From NCBI RefSeq assembly GCF_003672135.1, contig NC_039506.1:18880497-18944496 (forward strand): a stretch of DNA of 64,000 nucleotides, written 5' to 3'. This document shows, one piece after another, positions 48,677 through 60,607 of this stretch. The translations under genes and the position numbers were made by a program. Numbering within the stretch: the first letter of the stretch is position 1; each line of letters starts with the position of its first letter. A model generated the notes under the pieces. That model saw only the letters and a program-made list of their open reading frames with translations. It was not told where the DNA came from and searched no databases. The stretch is from Ooceraea biroi (Eukaryota > Arthropoda > Insecta > Hymenoptera > Formicidae).

Positions 48677-49994
48677 TCAACGTACTCTGTTGTAGAGGAC
48701 AGCGTAAAGAGACGGAGTACTATTATGCGAGGCCATGAAAACCGGAGGAGCGCCGCAGACCTCGCCGTACGGAGGCGGTCTCTCCCGCAGGCCGTCGATG
48801 GTGCTGCAGTACATCGACATCTGCTGCTCCTGCTGCATTATAGCGCATCTCTCGCGTGCGAGTTCTCTACTTCTAAATCAGGAAGACGAAGAAGATGTAT
48901 CAACGGCACCGACGAAAAAATATTCTAACTGCGCACTGCCTCTGTTGGATATTGCTCCCGAATTTTGAGAAGTCGCAAAGTTCAAGTACACTTCAATGAG
49001 GACATCGTTTAGAAATTCTATGAGCCCGAGAAAAATACTTCGAAAAATGTTGCTAATGAAGTAAACGTTGGAAAATGTGACCGTGACACTAAAAATGTTG
49101 AAGAATACAGTATTCTTCGTCGACGCCGTTAAGTCCGATGATTCCGCCGATACGCTCGATCAGCCCGTATCAGTGCGCGAGATAAACAATGACAAGATTT
49201 AGGAGCGCGATAGAAAAGTATCGGCTAAGAATAACAACGGAGAGAGTGTATACAAAAGACTTACGAGGCAACGACCTATCGAAAGCACGTACCTTCTGCA
49301 TATCTTGCAGTAAACTATGATCAGGCCGAATATACCGAATCCGAACAGTATGGAGACACTGACTCGTGTCATCGTCAGCAGTTGCAAATGCTGCTCGTGC
49401 CTAGAAAACAAAGATCTCCATTTGGCCTTCGGTTTTCCGGGGTACAGAATTAAAACACTGCGGCGCGCATCGGCGACTCGCGATTCTTACCGGCACAGAC
49501 TGCAGTCGTAGCAGTAGCAGCATCGACTTTCAGACTCCGCTGCGTTGAGGCAGCACATCAGGCAGCAATCGCCTGCGAATGCAACAGCGATATAAAAAAT
49601 CGTACTACGAAATTTTAGTTCCGCCGTGAGCGTGCAACTTACCGGCCTCGCGCGAACAGCGGCACGACTCCGCTCTCGCGTTGCTTAGCGTGCAGTTGTA
49701 GGCGTCGTAATACTCTTCCGTAATCTCGGCGATATTAGAATCTGTTAAAACACGGGCATCTTTACGCCGTAGAGGAAGATTGCAGTCGGAAGGTCGATGG
49801 TTGCACCCCGCGCGCACGCCGTAGCAACTCGCGCGCTCGAACGCGACGGAGAGATAAAACGAGCGCGTACGAAGTACGATCGCGAGTTACGTACCTGAGC
49901 CGGGTTGCTCGCAGTTGGCGGGCGTTGTTACGATATGAAAGTACAAGCATCCCAAGAGGAACAGACTCATGATGTCACGCTTACGTACGGCCAT
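48677..49994 (-). CDS. Small type I membrane protein, Cys-rich ectodomain with PPPY tail (STMC6/Shisa-like architecture)
   Basis: Five exons on the minus strand, 49994-49895, 49741-49643, 49572-49491, 49400-49293 and 48872-48677, make 585 nt and 194 aa with all phases consistent. The N-terminus (MAVRKRDIMSLFLLGCLYFH, residues 1-20) begins a signal peptide ending near residue 27. The ectodomain (about 28-104) has one NCT glycosylation site at 49-51 and a dense cysteine cluster from C50 to C93 including DCCLMCC and RCCYCYDC. A single membrane span covers about 106-125. The cytoplasmic tail has REL and Gln-rich stretches and a PPPY motif at 162-165, a ligand type for NEDD4-family WW domains. This order resembles the Shisa/WBP1/VOPP1/CYYR1 group of small membrane adaptors, but I do not recognise the exact family. 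Function is therefore open; trafficking or ubiquitin-ligase recruitment is inference from the PPPY motif. Confidence 0.8.
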
Positions 49995-50595
49995 TTGTGC
50001 CTGTCAAGTGTGTGTCGCCGGCTGCATCGATAGCATTAATCAATCACATGATTTCGTACAGCTGAGCTTGTGTGGGCGGTGACATGAAAGCGTGAGGACA
50101 CTCTCGGGCGTGTTCGAGTCAACTGGCCACTCTCAACGCAAAATATATATACGACAGGCACACGTCGTGCCAGGCGTATTTATCCGTATCTTCGATCTTA
50201 TCGATATCAAGTCTCTGATAAACACGTATGATCGACGACTTTGAGCGGGTACTTCCTCATATCGACATCATGTCGCGTACACGATTTTTCGCGGAATCCC
50301 CGAATCGCTCGTGCGTACCGTTGTGTCAATAAAAATGTTCTTCACGTATGCGCGTATGCATTTATTGACTTAGCTACTTATATTAAACGAAAATAAAAAT
50401 AAATGAAGGATGCACGTTACTTTATATGCGCATGTAATACATATGTATGTATATACCTAATATATATACACATATATGTAACATGTATATCGACCATATA
50501 TATATCGATAGAAATTAATAACAAAGATCTGCCGCTACGGTATTAGATATTTTACAAAGGAATTTGCTTCAATTTCGAATCAGTCTGCACAATTA

Positions 50596-51324
50596 TTAAT
50601 TAGTTAAGGTGATCAACGCTTCGACAATGTCGCCGCTGTGTTCCCTGAGAGTGTGCTCGGCCAACGTCCGGCTGATCTCCATCTCTCTCATCTGAAATGC
50701 GGACACGGGTGAGCTTCCCCAAGATCCTGTCGCTCCCGGACTCGCGAGACAACACAGTTATGTACTCACGATCAGATCGACATCCTCCTTCCTGATGGAA
50801 ACCTTGAGCAGTTCCTTCTCCTTGGCCTTCTTCTCCGCGACCTCCTTGTTCCGGCGATCACCGATTATGCTGAGTGCCTGTTAGACAATCTTTTTAACAT
50901 GAAAACTGAATTAAATTTAAACATAAGAGCTTCAAGCTCACGATGCAACGAGGTTATGTTCCGTTTAGGTTATACGAGACAAGAGCTTGTTTGTTATTTT
51001 ACGGTCAAGAAAATTTTCTCCGAAAGTGCTCATGTAACGAAGGAAAATTAATGACTCAAACACACAACTCCACGTGTGCATTTTCATGGGATTTACGAGA
51101 AAAGAGCAAACGCGATCGTCATCGTCAGGGCTCGAGACATGGAACACGTGGTGTCACATCGTACTTACGCAGGAGAAGCCATCGGAGGACGAAATCTCTT
51201 TCTCTTCGGCATAATCGGTCACCTTTTCGAGGTCTGCAGCCCCACTGTCATACTTAGCCGCCTTTTTCTGCGATTTTTCATGCCGCACGTCGTCGGTGTC
51301 CCCGTTTACATCGTCATCCGCCAT
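50596..51324 (-). CDS. HYPK: Huntingtin-interacting protein K (HYPK), NatA-associated regulator
   Basis: Exons 51324-51169, 50877-50770 and 50691-50596 give 360 nt and 119 aa, close to the human length. The N-terminal third is acidic and charged (starts MADDDVNGDTDD). A central SIIGDRRNKEVAEKKAKEKE helix matches the family. The C-terminal NAA-UBA domain ends in GDIVEALITLTN, nearly the human GNVVEALIALTN. In the family, HYPK binds NAA15 and tunes the ribosome-associated NatA N-terminal acetyltransferase, and it also has chaperone-like activity on polyglutamine proteins. All three exons are phase 0, and introns end in TAACAG and TTTCAG. The gene is head-to-head with FANCI, with 284 bp between start codons, so the two probably share a promoter region. 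Confidence 0.95.
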
Positions 51325-51608
51325 CTTTTGTCTTTCATATGGGATCTACAGGTTTGTTCTTTTTCGCTGCACTTCTGAACTAGTGCAATAAGTTAGAGTG
51401 AAATAAAAGAACAAACCTATAAATATCGAGTGCTACTCGATATTTATATTAAATGTCCCTATGATATTTTCATTTTTCTTAGTTTGGCAAGTTGATTGAT
51501 ACAAGCGCGGGAAATATGTTGAATCGCTGAACGTGATAAGAGTGAGATGACTACACGCTTGCTACAGTTATTGCGTGTAGAATACAGCATTATTAATTTC
51601 ATATCACA
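51325..51608. promoter_or_regulatory. Shared bidirectional promoter region of HYPK and FANCI
   Basis: Only 284 bp separate the divergent start codons. The interval holds two adjacent inverted repeats: 14-bp arms at 51350-51363 and 51405-51418, then a perfect palindrome with 14-bp arms at 51418-51431 and 51435-51448. The second contains TATCGAGT and ACTCGATA, each close to half of the DREF-type motif TATCGATA. No TATA box was singled out. Promoter use is inferred from gene arrangement. Confidence 0.5.
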
Positions 51609-54600
51609 ATGAGCGCGAAACTTGATAGCTTGCTCGAGCAAAAGAACCGAAAACAACTGCGTGAATTTGTACACGAGACAGTGACCGAGGAGGTAACGAC
51701 AGGAACTGTCAAGGACATCTTGCGTCGTTGTTAATTTTACACATTGTAGAATCATGACTACATTAAATGCTAATCATAATAAAGAGAGTTTCTTTTTCTT
51801 TTTCAGCTCGCCAAAATTATATCTAACAGAATTTGCAACTCGGACTTTTCTAAAGTACTGGACGAGATCTTGCTGGTGTGTTCAGAGTCTGAAAGTCTTC
51901 ACTCAAAGAGACTCAAGCTGGTGGAGTCTGCCTTGAAAGCTTTGTGCAAGGCCGAGGTCTCGATCAGTCATGCGAATGACGTTGTAAATCGTATAGTGAT
52001 CGATTTCCCCAGATATCCAAAATTGCACCTAATTAAATTGGTCGAATTTTGTCTCGCTAGTATCCGCAATAACAATGATGAGTTCAGAAGGTGACTACTA
52101 AAAGTCGTTTCTTTGTTATTTCTTCAATACAACAAAAGCTGTGTGAGAAACTAATTTCGTTGTTCCTCTTTCAGCTGGAAGGATCTGTTGCCTACTCTGT
52201 TGGAGATATTGGAGGAAGAGAAGTATATTAATCACATGAATGGTGAAGTTTCCGGCTCTAAGTACAAATCTATTGTCGTTAACAATATATGCAACAGCGA
52301 GTGGGATACAAAGATCATGCCGTCGTTGGCAAAAATGTTCAGGTAAATGTTTCTTGGGAATTTAAATGACTCCTTTATGTTGCCACTATATTCACTAATT
52401 AAAAAATCCTTTTTTTATTTACCAAAACTATACAATTAATGATCATACAACGTTCCTATTATTGGGTTTGGTCCTTTTCAAGTATGAATACCTCTTATGT
52501 CAAGATACTGATAGCCAAGAGGAATATTTAGCAGAGTTAAATTATCAATTGATTAATGTTTCTGTATTTAGAGACATATCTTTAGAGAAGGAGGATCATA
52601 CTACGGTGATCTCTGTACTCTGCACAAGACTGCAGAATATACCCCTCGAGGAAGTGCCTCCTTTCGTACACCAGTCGTTGAGATTATGCACCAATCAGGA
52701 CAGCAAATATCTTCTGGAGGCATTACACAGATATTTTATGCTACAATTCTCACGAGCTAATTCTGATGATACGGACACGTTTGAGACTATAGGTGAGACT
52801 TAATATAATTTGAATCAATATTTATATTATAGATTTAAATAGTTAAACAATAATTTGAAAACTAGATATAAAGTCTGAAAATTAAAGTCCAAATTCTCTA
52901 TAATCTTTCTATGATTCTCTTCTTAATTATATATAATTATTAATTATATGTAATTGTATAAAAAAAATTAATATGATTTGTGTTTCTTTATTGATCTTAA
53001 CATTTAATTATCGAATTAATTATAATTAATATAAATTTAATTATCAAATTATATACAGACATGGTGAATCCGAAGGAAGTGCAGGATATTGAAAGCACAG
53101 TATTGTATCACATATATCAGGCAGCGCAGTTGAATCATCAGCACGTAAGAGATTACATAAAGTATTTCAAGACTGTATCATTTGCTCCCGAAAGTATATT
53201 GGAACCATTTATGCTGTCTGTGTTGCTCATGGTCGCTTCTATTGATGAGAATCAGGTGAAGATCAGATGAAGAATGATAAGTATTTAATTCTCACAGACT
53301 TCAATGTTTTTAATATCATCGATATAACATTGCAGATCTTTGAAATGTTACGAGCAGTGATTAACAAACAAAACGAAAGCGACGACAAACGGAAAAACAG
53401 CGCATGGTTGAGACAACTGATCCCCGATTCTTGTAGCATGATGACTGTCATGGGAAACATCATTGATGTGAGGTAAACGCGCAGCAAGTCTTGAATGATG
53501 ATTATAATTTAATGAAGCATTAAAATTTAATTGAGGAATTTAATAGTTAAATATCGCCCAAGTTTAATGTCGTATTTTTTTAATGCATAGCAACAGGGAT
53601 CGGCATTTGGTGTTGAAAGGACTTGTGGATCTTGCATTTATCTTGATGGCCGCAGAGAACAAGTCGAAGACAGGCACGCATCCTTCCTGGCAACTTGGCA
53701 CGAAGGTACTTCAGAAAATTATGAAGAAACATCACGAGACGGTCGCCACCGTGTTCCAGACATTGATTGACAAGATAATTGGGGGTGGATTATGTATTTC
53801 GCAATATACCGGTAAGTCATTTGAGTTTTCCTCAAGTATGATACATATAAATATATAATCAAATATAATAATAAACACATAAATATGTGTGTGTGTGTGT
53901 GTCATTATATATATATATATATATATACACAGGGTGTTTCCTAAGTAAGTAGACAAACTTAAGGAGGATATTCCTTGGCTTATTTTAAGAAGAAAAGGTC
54001 ATATAAACATATGTCCTAAACTACTTTGTTTTCCAAAAAAAAGTACATCACTGTTTTCGTTCACTTTACGGATAGCGTGCTTTTGCAGTACGAGTCAACA
54101 GCGGTGGGGATGGAGTGGGGATGGTCAATTTTTGAACAGGAAGTTTGCCAATCGATGGATCGGTCGAGGTACTCAAAGACCAAACCATTTATGGCCTGCA
54201 AGATCCCCAGACTTAAATCCAGTAGATTTTTTTCTATGGGGACAGCTTAAATCTTTAGTTTACGCTACACCTATTCAAAATGAAGAAGATCTCAGAAATC
54301 GCATAATAGATGGATGTGAAAGAATACGTAACACTCCAGGTATTTTTGAGCGTTTACGTCAATCAATGGAAAGGAGAGTTGAGGCGTGTATCATGGCTGC
54401 AGGTGGACATTTTCAGCAGTTACTGTGATGTTATTATTTTTCTTTTTAGTTACTATTTTCTTTTTCGTTATAATTTTTCTTTTTGGTTACTATTGTTTTT
54501 CATTTGTTTCATTTGCAATAATACAAACTGTTCTATAATAAACGAAAAGTGAACGAAAACAGTGATGTACTTTTTTTTGGAAAACAAAGCAGTTTAGGAC

Positions 54601-57600
54601 ATATGTTTATATGACCTTTTCTTCTTAAAATAAGCCAAGGAATATCCTCCTTAAGTTTGTCTACTTACTTAGGAAACACCCTGTGTGTATATATATATAT
54701 ATATATATAAGTTGTAATTTATTTTGTAATACACGTTGCTATTATATTGCCCATTTTTTATTCATAGATTGCCTAGCTTATATGTGCCATAAGTTGACAG
54801 TGCTAGTACTGGATCACCAGGAATCTGTGATAATCCTTCTCGATCAGATCTCGTCTATACCCGGAGAAGTAGCCATTTTCGTCGTTTCCGCGATATTTCC
54901 ATTGATACAAGTCTCAGTCAGCCTTAGAGAGCACTTGACCCTAACGCTGAGAAAGACTCTCTATAGGAAAGGTACGTTCAATCGACAAATGGCGGTCAGC
55001 GGGATCCTAGAGATGCTGAAGAATCTGAAAATGCACTCTCTGAGCAGCCTCGCGATGAGCTCGAGCCAGTACGTCAATTCGTCGACCGGCACAAGTTCCA
55101 CGTCCATCTTAACTCAGGTTTCATCGATTGCAGTATCGTTAGTCGAGAAACTCTTCTGTGAAACCACAGAAAAATATTCTATAAAATTTTTCTCTTTGCA
55201 GGTAACGTTAGAGAGAGGCACTCAGACGGGATCTGCTTTGGGATACAACAGATCTCTGTGCTACGACATATTAGGAATTTTGAGGAAGTGTTTCACTCAC
55301 GAATGCGAAGTTCGGTTGCACCTGTACAACGGTATTAGTATTACTTTCTATTAATAACTGTTAATAATTAACCTTTAATTGATGCCAATTAATACCTTCT
55401 TAATGATATCAAATAATCACTTACGGTTATCCATTATCAGGTTTATATGAAGCTGTGTTGAGGAATATTGAGATAGCGGAGTACATATTGGAAATGTTAC
55501 TGCCGCACTTCAAAGTGTACTTCGAGCCGGACGAGAATATCCTGATACCAGCCAAGCTGGAACTGTGCACGGCTGTGCAAGGGGAGCAAGTTGTGCTGCA
55601 AGAACCTCTGGCAGAGCTAATATTCGTGCTACAAAAGATATACATCAAGGCAGCCTTGGTGAAGTCGTCCCTTATAGATGAACTAGCGATGATCCTGGAA
55701 TCCCTTTGCAGGCGGATGCCGCGGCTTGACACGGAACACTTGAATCTGGTAAAAAAAAGTTCAGAAGAACATAAGAAACAAGATTTTCGAATTATTTTAT
55801 TCGTGATGTTTGGTTTCGACAGGACGACAGGCTTGACTTGAGCAGCTCCAACACGAAGACCCAAGAAAAAGTGCAGAATGTTTTGCTAATAATCAAGATC
55901 TACGAGGCTCTCATGGCTTACAGAATTGGTGCCTGGTCCGTGGACAGCACGGACACCGCGCAAAGCGTTATAAGTTTGTTCAAAGGATATACGAGATTCG
56001 TTGAAGTTACCAAGGTAATAAAAAATGTAGGCTGCAAACTCGTCCAGCTAATATATTAAACAATTAAACAATTGCTTCTCTGTCTCTTATATTTCTTATT
56101 ATTAAGTTTGATTTGTTATTATTCAATAAAGCATGCGCCAAAAGTGAAAAAGGGAGAGGGCAAGAATAAAAAGACGCAAACTGACGTAAACAATACACCT
56201 GTAAGGAAAGCAGGTCGGCCGAGCCAGATGAAACTGTCGCCCAGCATCATCGGCCTGTCCACGGTGTGCAAGAGCCTGTCACTTTTCTATCTGTACGTAT
56301 CTTTCAATCAACATTGCAATTCACGAGTACACGAGTCGATTTTGTATAATTGTTTTCGCGATAGAAAATCTGCTTCTTGGGCGACCACGGATCAAGCGGC
56401 CGTTCTGGTGGAATACCATGATTTCTATCATTACATCCTGCGAACGCTGTTGCAAATCTTGCACAACGTCAAACTCCTGACGGAGTACAATTTACGGAAA
56501 CACAAGGGACAGCACATGAAGACCTACTTCGAAATTGGAAAGTAAGATACGCAGCCCAAAGTACAGCATACGCGTCTCCTTCCATATTAAAGTTTTATTT
56601 TCTGTTTCTGTTGGTGCAGATTATTGTACGATCACATCATGCTGAATTTGAAGAAAGCCCTTGATAAGGACGAACCGGGAACTATACTGGCATTGGAATG
56701 CTTCAAAGAATTGTGCTGCTTGGTCTGCACGTACTTCGCTTCCGAATTGCCGCAATTTCTCGGAGCTATTGTCAGTAAGTACTTAAAATATAGAGAACGC
56801 AAGTTCATTTATTGTATAAAAAAATATTATACAAAAATATAACAAAATATCAAATGAATTCCGGCGTCGGAACCAAAGTGACAGAAAACGTAAAGTCGCG
56901 GTTGGATAGATAAAAACAAAGCATTTAAAATAAAAGAGTATAATAATAACATGCCATTGTGCTTGTGCAGCCAATAGGCTGAACCAGGCAGAAACTCTCA
57001 ACGGACTGTTAGAGAACGTGACTGCTGCTTTAAGGGCGAGTTTCCGGACGTTCTTCAACGAGAAAGAGGAACACGAGGAGAACTCCAAGAAGATACTCAG
57101 TATATTATTGGACGTTATACGTCAACTGACGCAAGAAATCAACTTTTATGAAACGGATGGTGATGAGGTCAGTGTATTCTATGATTAATCGGAATTTTAT
57201 TAAATAAAATTGAAAAACAGGATGTTAAACGTTACTGATGCCTGCATTTTTATGGTTGCACCAGGTGTTCGATTCGATGATGAAATTCACGCAATTGGAA
57301 AATATGGATCCTCAGGCTTCTCTGACCATCTTCCAAATTTTGCTGTGGATAGAAGAGCATAAGAAAGAGTACGGAGAATTGCTAAATGATATCGCTCTTG
57401 CATTGTGCGAGAAAGTGGGTAGCATCGACAAGGTGCGTACGACTGTTTAATATAATTTTATTATAACTTAATATATTTTATATATTTTAATATAATTTTA
57501 ATGTGCTGGAATATTTCGTCACAATAATTCTCCTTGCCGCATAAAGATTACTAAACCTTCTCGCTTAATGTTCGCCATGTACAGGCTGAGGTAACGGTGA

Positions 57601-58925
57601 ACAACAAATTCAAAATCGTCTACGAGGAGACAGCGACGCAGCTCTACAGTTTGGTAAACAACTCGCTGAAAGAGAAGCTGGATAATGTGTCGTGGTTGCT
57701 GGTGCGACTTAAAGCCGAGCAAAATATAGCTTACCTGCCTGGCACGGATCTCGAAGCACGTACGTATAATTTCACGTATTACTATAAATTCGGTATTGGT
57801 TTTTTGACTATTATCTTTGATTTCAACCGTCTTAATAATTTAATAGAATATTTAAGAAACATTCCAATAAAATAAAAATCTTTATTTATATGAAACACAT
57901 ACAGATCAAGAGAAACTGAGAACGCAGGAACGTAGCTTGTGCAGGCAACTGTCGCACATTATACAAATACTTTATACATTAGCCAACGTTGCTATCAAAC
58001 CGGGACCGTCCACGGACTTCATGTTCAGGAATCTACAAATCGTGTACAATGTCCTTAGTAATCTTACGAAATACTTTTATGGCAAGTCCAATAAACAAAA
58101 TGCAGCGTTTCAATCAATCAAGTAAGTTGTTTTTTAAATCTCCGTAAATGTCTTTATATTTCTATATCTATAAATCTTATTGGCGTAAAAAATTTTCCCT
58201 AATTTTTTTCCTACTTTCTAATTTTAATTGAAACGTTTTTATGTAATTTTGCAGATTTGTTCAAGTGATTCAATTCGCCGGGAAACCGCTGAAGTCCGCA
58301 TTTTACAACTTAATAACGCATACAGAGGTACATCCATCTGAAATATATGTATATATAACTTGGTCTGAACATTTATGGGAAAATAATACTTTGTAGGAGA
58401 ACCAAAATGCGTCGAAACGTAAAGCTGATTCGCACATGCAGAGGAACAAGATTCTGAAGGAGACCAAGATCATACCGCGCGTGGTATACGAAATTGAACA
58501 ATTTCACAAGGAGGTTTTATCACTGGACAAAAAGACCGGCGTAAGTGTCACGTTTAATGAGAAATTTATGTAACGCAGTTATCACACGGTAGATTACATC
58601 GATGAAAGCTGGAATTTGTAATTTAGGTTCCGCTCGAGACTTACATCAAACACAGCGTGACGCGCGATTTTCGTATAAAGAACACACAACTGACGGAGGC
58701 GCTGGAGAGAATGGATATAAGTATGGTAAGAGAATTCGCAAAGAAATTCGATATTACTTAAAATCGGACTTCTTGATTTCTCGTTTCTTGATATTCCAAC
58801 AGCTGGACACGCAGAATTCCCGCCGCGGTAATGACACGTCCAATACGAGCGTAAACGATGTGTCTCTGGATTTATCCATGAGATCGCCATCCGCGAAGCG
58901 TTCCAGAAGATCGTCGGAGAGTTGA
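51609..58925 (+). CDS. FANCI: Fanconi anaemia group I protein (FANCI)
   Basis: I read 22 coding exons: 51609-51692, 51807-52090, 52175-52342, 52572-52792, 53059-53255, 53336-53472, 53591-53811, 54768-55117, 55202-55331, 55441-55748, 55823-56014, 56132-56292, 56365-56541, 56620-56774, 56971-57167, 57265-57432, 57585-57759, 57905-58121, 58255-58327, 58397-58540, 58627-58725 and 58803-58925. They total 3981 nt, 1326 aa, within a few residues of human FANCI. Family matches include MFRDISLEKEDH, LTLRKTLYRK, KLKAEQ-like WLLVRLKAEQ, and KILKETKIIPRVVYEIEQF near the end, followed by a basic C-terminus (AKRSRRSSES). The lysine in LRK (residue 500) aligns with the human monoubiquitination site K523, and an SQ motif follows at 537-538. 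FANCI pairs with FANCD2 as a DNA clamp in crosslink repair. Intron 7 contains a DDE transposon remnant. Confidence 0.95.
53927..54686 (+). mobile_element. Deleted DDE transposon with about 140-bp terminal inverted repeats, in FANCI intron 7
   Basis: The outer ends read ACACAGGGTGTTTCCTAAGT and its inverse. The arms 53927-54067 and 54546-54686 are nearly perfect inverted repeats of about 141 bp (one difference noticed). The element sits inside a TA dinucleotide run. The internal 480 bp encode only the C-terminal part of a transposase. The whole lies between FANCI exons 7 and 8. Confidence 0.9.
54132..54428 (+). pseudogene. C-terminal fragment of an IS630/Tc1/mariner-superfamily transposase
   Basis: The frame carries GRGTQRPNHLWPARSPDLNP followed by VDFFLWGQLKSLVY, the third catalytic block of a DDE transposase (the acid is D in NPVDFF). 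It ends with RRVEACIMAAGGHFQQLL and a stop at 54426-54428. The first two catalytic aspartates and the DNA-binding domain are absent, so this is a remnant. The exact family within the superfamily is not certain. Confidence 0.85.
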
Positions 58926-59164
58926 AGACACGCAGTGCCTCAAAGAATCGAGGACGCCTTCACTCTTTGTATTATTTTAATATGAAATTTACATCTATAC
59001 ATTTTTTTTCTTGTTTTTTGCTTCTACATTTTATTAAAGCTTTTTTTATAGCTCCGGTTACATTACGAGCCGTTAATGAAAAATCAGCGCATTTATTAAA
59101 TATAAATATTCTGTTGTTATATAGTTTACTCACAAAACATGTTACCGCTTCCGTTATCACATTA

Positions 59165-59215
59165 ATTATAATAGAATCATAATTATAATAGAATCATAAT
59201 TATAATAGAATCATA
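59165..59215. repeat. 17-bp tandem repeat, three units
   Basis: ATTATAATAGAATCATA is repeated three times exactly, between the convergent 3' ends of FANCI and SNRNP27. Confidence 0.95.
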
Positions 59216-59316
59216 GCTCGTCCCGTTTGCGTTTCCCTTTTCGAACATGTTTACGTACGATGTTATTGTATTGTTCCTAAGATAAAACTCTATCATTTGA
59301 AGTTGTGTTAAATACA

Positions 59317-60059
59317 TTACGCGACAAAGTCTAGAGGCCTATTAAAGCCGCCCTTCCTGTTCATGTACTGTCTGTATTTTCTCTTTAGGATGACGTGAAC
59401 TGCACCCACGTCGTTTCCATCTACTTTCTTGCCCTTCGTAGTATCAAAGTCGCAGAATCCCATCACTCTCATCATCTCTTGCTCTTCCGGCGTTTTGCCT
59501 TGAAGATCCGCTTCTGCAGCAACAATAGAATACAGCCGCTATAGTTTCTATATCTTTATTATCACTGTGGTTTTTAATAACGCGTATGCGTAATGCATCT
59601 ATTAAATAAACTTCTAATGGTATCATTCAGTTTATCAATTTAAAAACAATACTTTTATGTTGTGCAGCATAAAACATTTTTCACACGAGCACGTCAAGTA
59701 AGATAATACCTGTGATAACGGGTCGTTCGTTTGTCGGTTTTGGCTTTGTTCTATGTTTGGATCTATCACGTTCCCTCGATCTGGATCTGCTGTACGACCT
59801 CCTGTGTCTGTCCCGATCGCGTTCTCGGTCTCTGTCTCTTGACTTTACTCTGTCTCGTTCCACGGATCTACACATTCAAACGGATTTGTTTGAGAATGCT
59901 CTCTGAGCGACGAGTGACGATTGATCAACCAATTTTTTCTTAATGTACGTACCTTCGCCTCCTCTCTCGTGATCGCCTTCTTCGTCGATCCCTGTCACGG
60001 TCTCGTTCCCGAGATCGGTCCCTTCGCCTTCCCGGGGATGGTGTGCGACTCCGCCCCAT
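59317..60059 (-). CDS. SNRNP27: U4/U6.U5 tri-snRNP 27 kDa protein (SNRNP27)
   Basis: Exons 60059-59953, 59867-59710 and 59513-59317 give 462 nt and 153 aa (human 155). Residues 1-75 are a low-complexity Arg/Ser/Asp/Glu region (MGRSRTPSPGRRRDRSRERD start). The conserved C-terminal domain follows, with MRVMGFCDFDTTKGKKVDG and the hallmark KRKYRQYMNRKGGFNRPLDF, ending VA. The protein is a component of the spliceosomal tri-snRNP and in other animals influences 5' splice-site choice. The gene is tail-to-tail with FANCI (stops about 390 bp apart) and head-to-head with RpS23, with 548 bp between start codons. Confidence 0.95.
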
Positions 60060-60607
60060 TCTACAACAATTACGTTTACCGCGTAAATAAGCACTAATTA
60101 AAATTAATAAGATTAATAAAAAGATAATAAATAATATCTTGGAACAATTGAATTAAGTAAAACTTTATACGATTCTGTTCATTTCAGAAACTTAACACAT
60201 AAAATGAACATTACAAGTCTATTGTAAATGTTCATGTAAAAGATTTAATATGCAATAAAAATATAAAATAATAATTAAATTAAAAATTTCATTAATCATA
60301 TTTTCGGAAAACTGAAAAGTCGCTACAATTCTTACTTTTATTTACTTCAAAAAACAGTGAAAATTAAACAAAATACATTTTCTCCTTTTCGCTTATAAAA
60401 TAGGTTATGTTTCTCCTATAGCTGTTAACTTGCACGCCATTTGTATGTAAGACCGGATGCCAAAATCATTAGACGTATCTGATTGGCTATTGCGAACTCC
60501 AATAGCAGGACGCATATATTGGTCTGAGCTTCGTAAATTTCTCATTTCCGCTTCATGGGGCGCTGACTCTTTCCGATCGTGGTTATTCGATAGAACAACT
60601 TGCCAGA
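60060..60607. promoter_or_regulatory. Intergenic promoter region between divergent SNRNP27 and RpS23
   Basis: The 548 bp separate two divergent start codons and contain an AT-rich core (60080-60400). A pyrimidine tract CTCTTTCC at 60567-60574 follows an A and lies about 40 nt before the RpS23 ATG. It fits a 5' TOP transcription start, known for ribosomal protein mRNAs. Start-site assignment is inference. Confidence 0.5.

Noticed and set aside
54683..55354. A gene starting with ATG in the TA repeat before FANCI exon 8
   Set aside because: The frame merely runs from intron sequence into exons 8 and 9; the acceptor at 54766-54767 and the phase from exon 7 define the real coding sequence.
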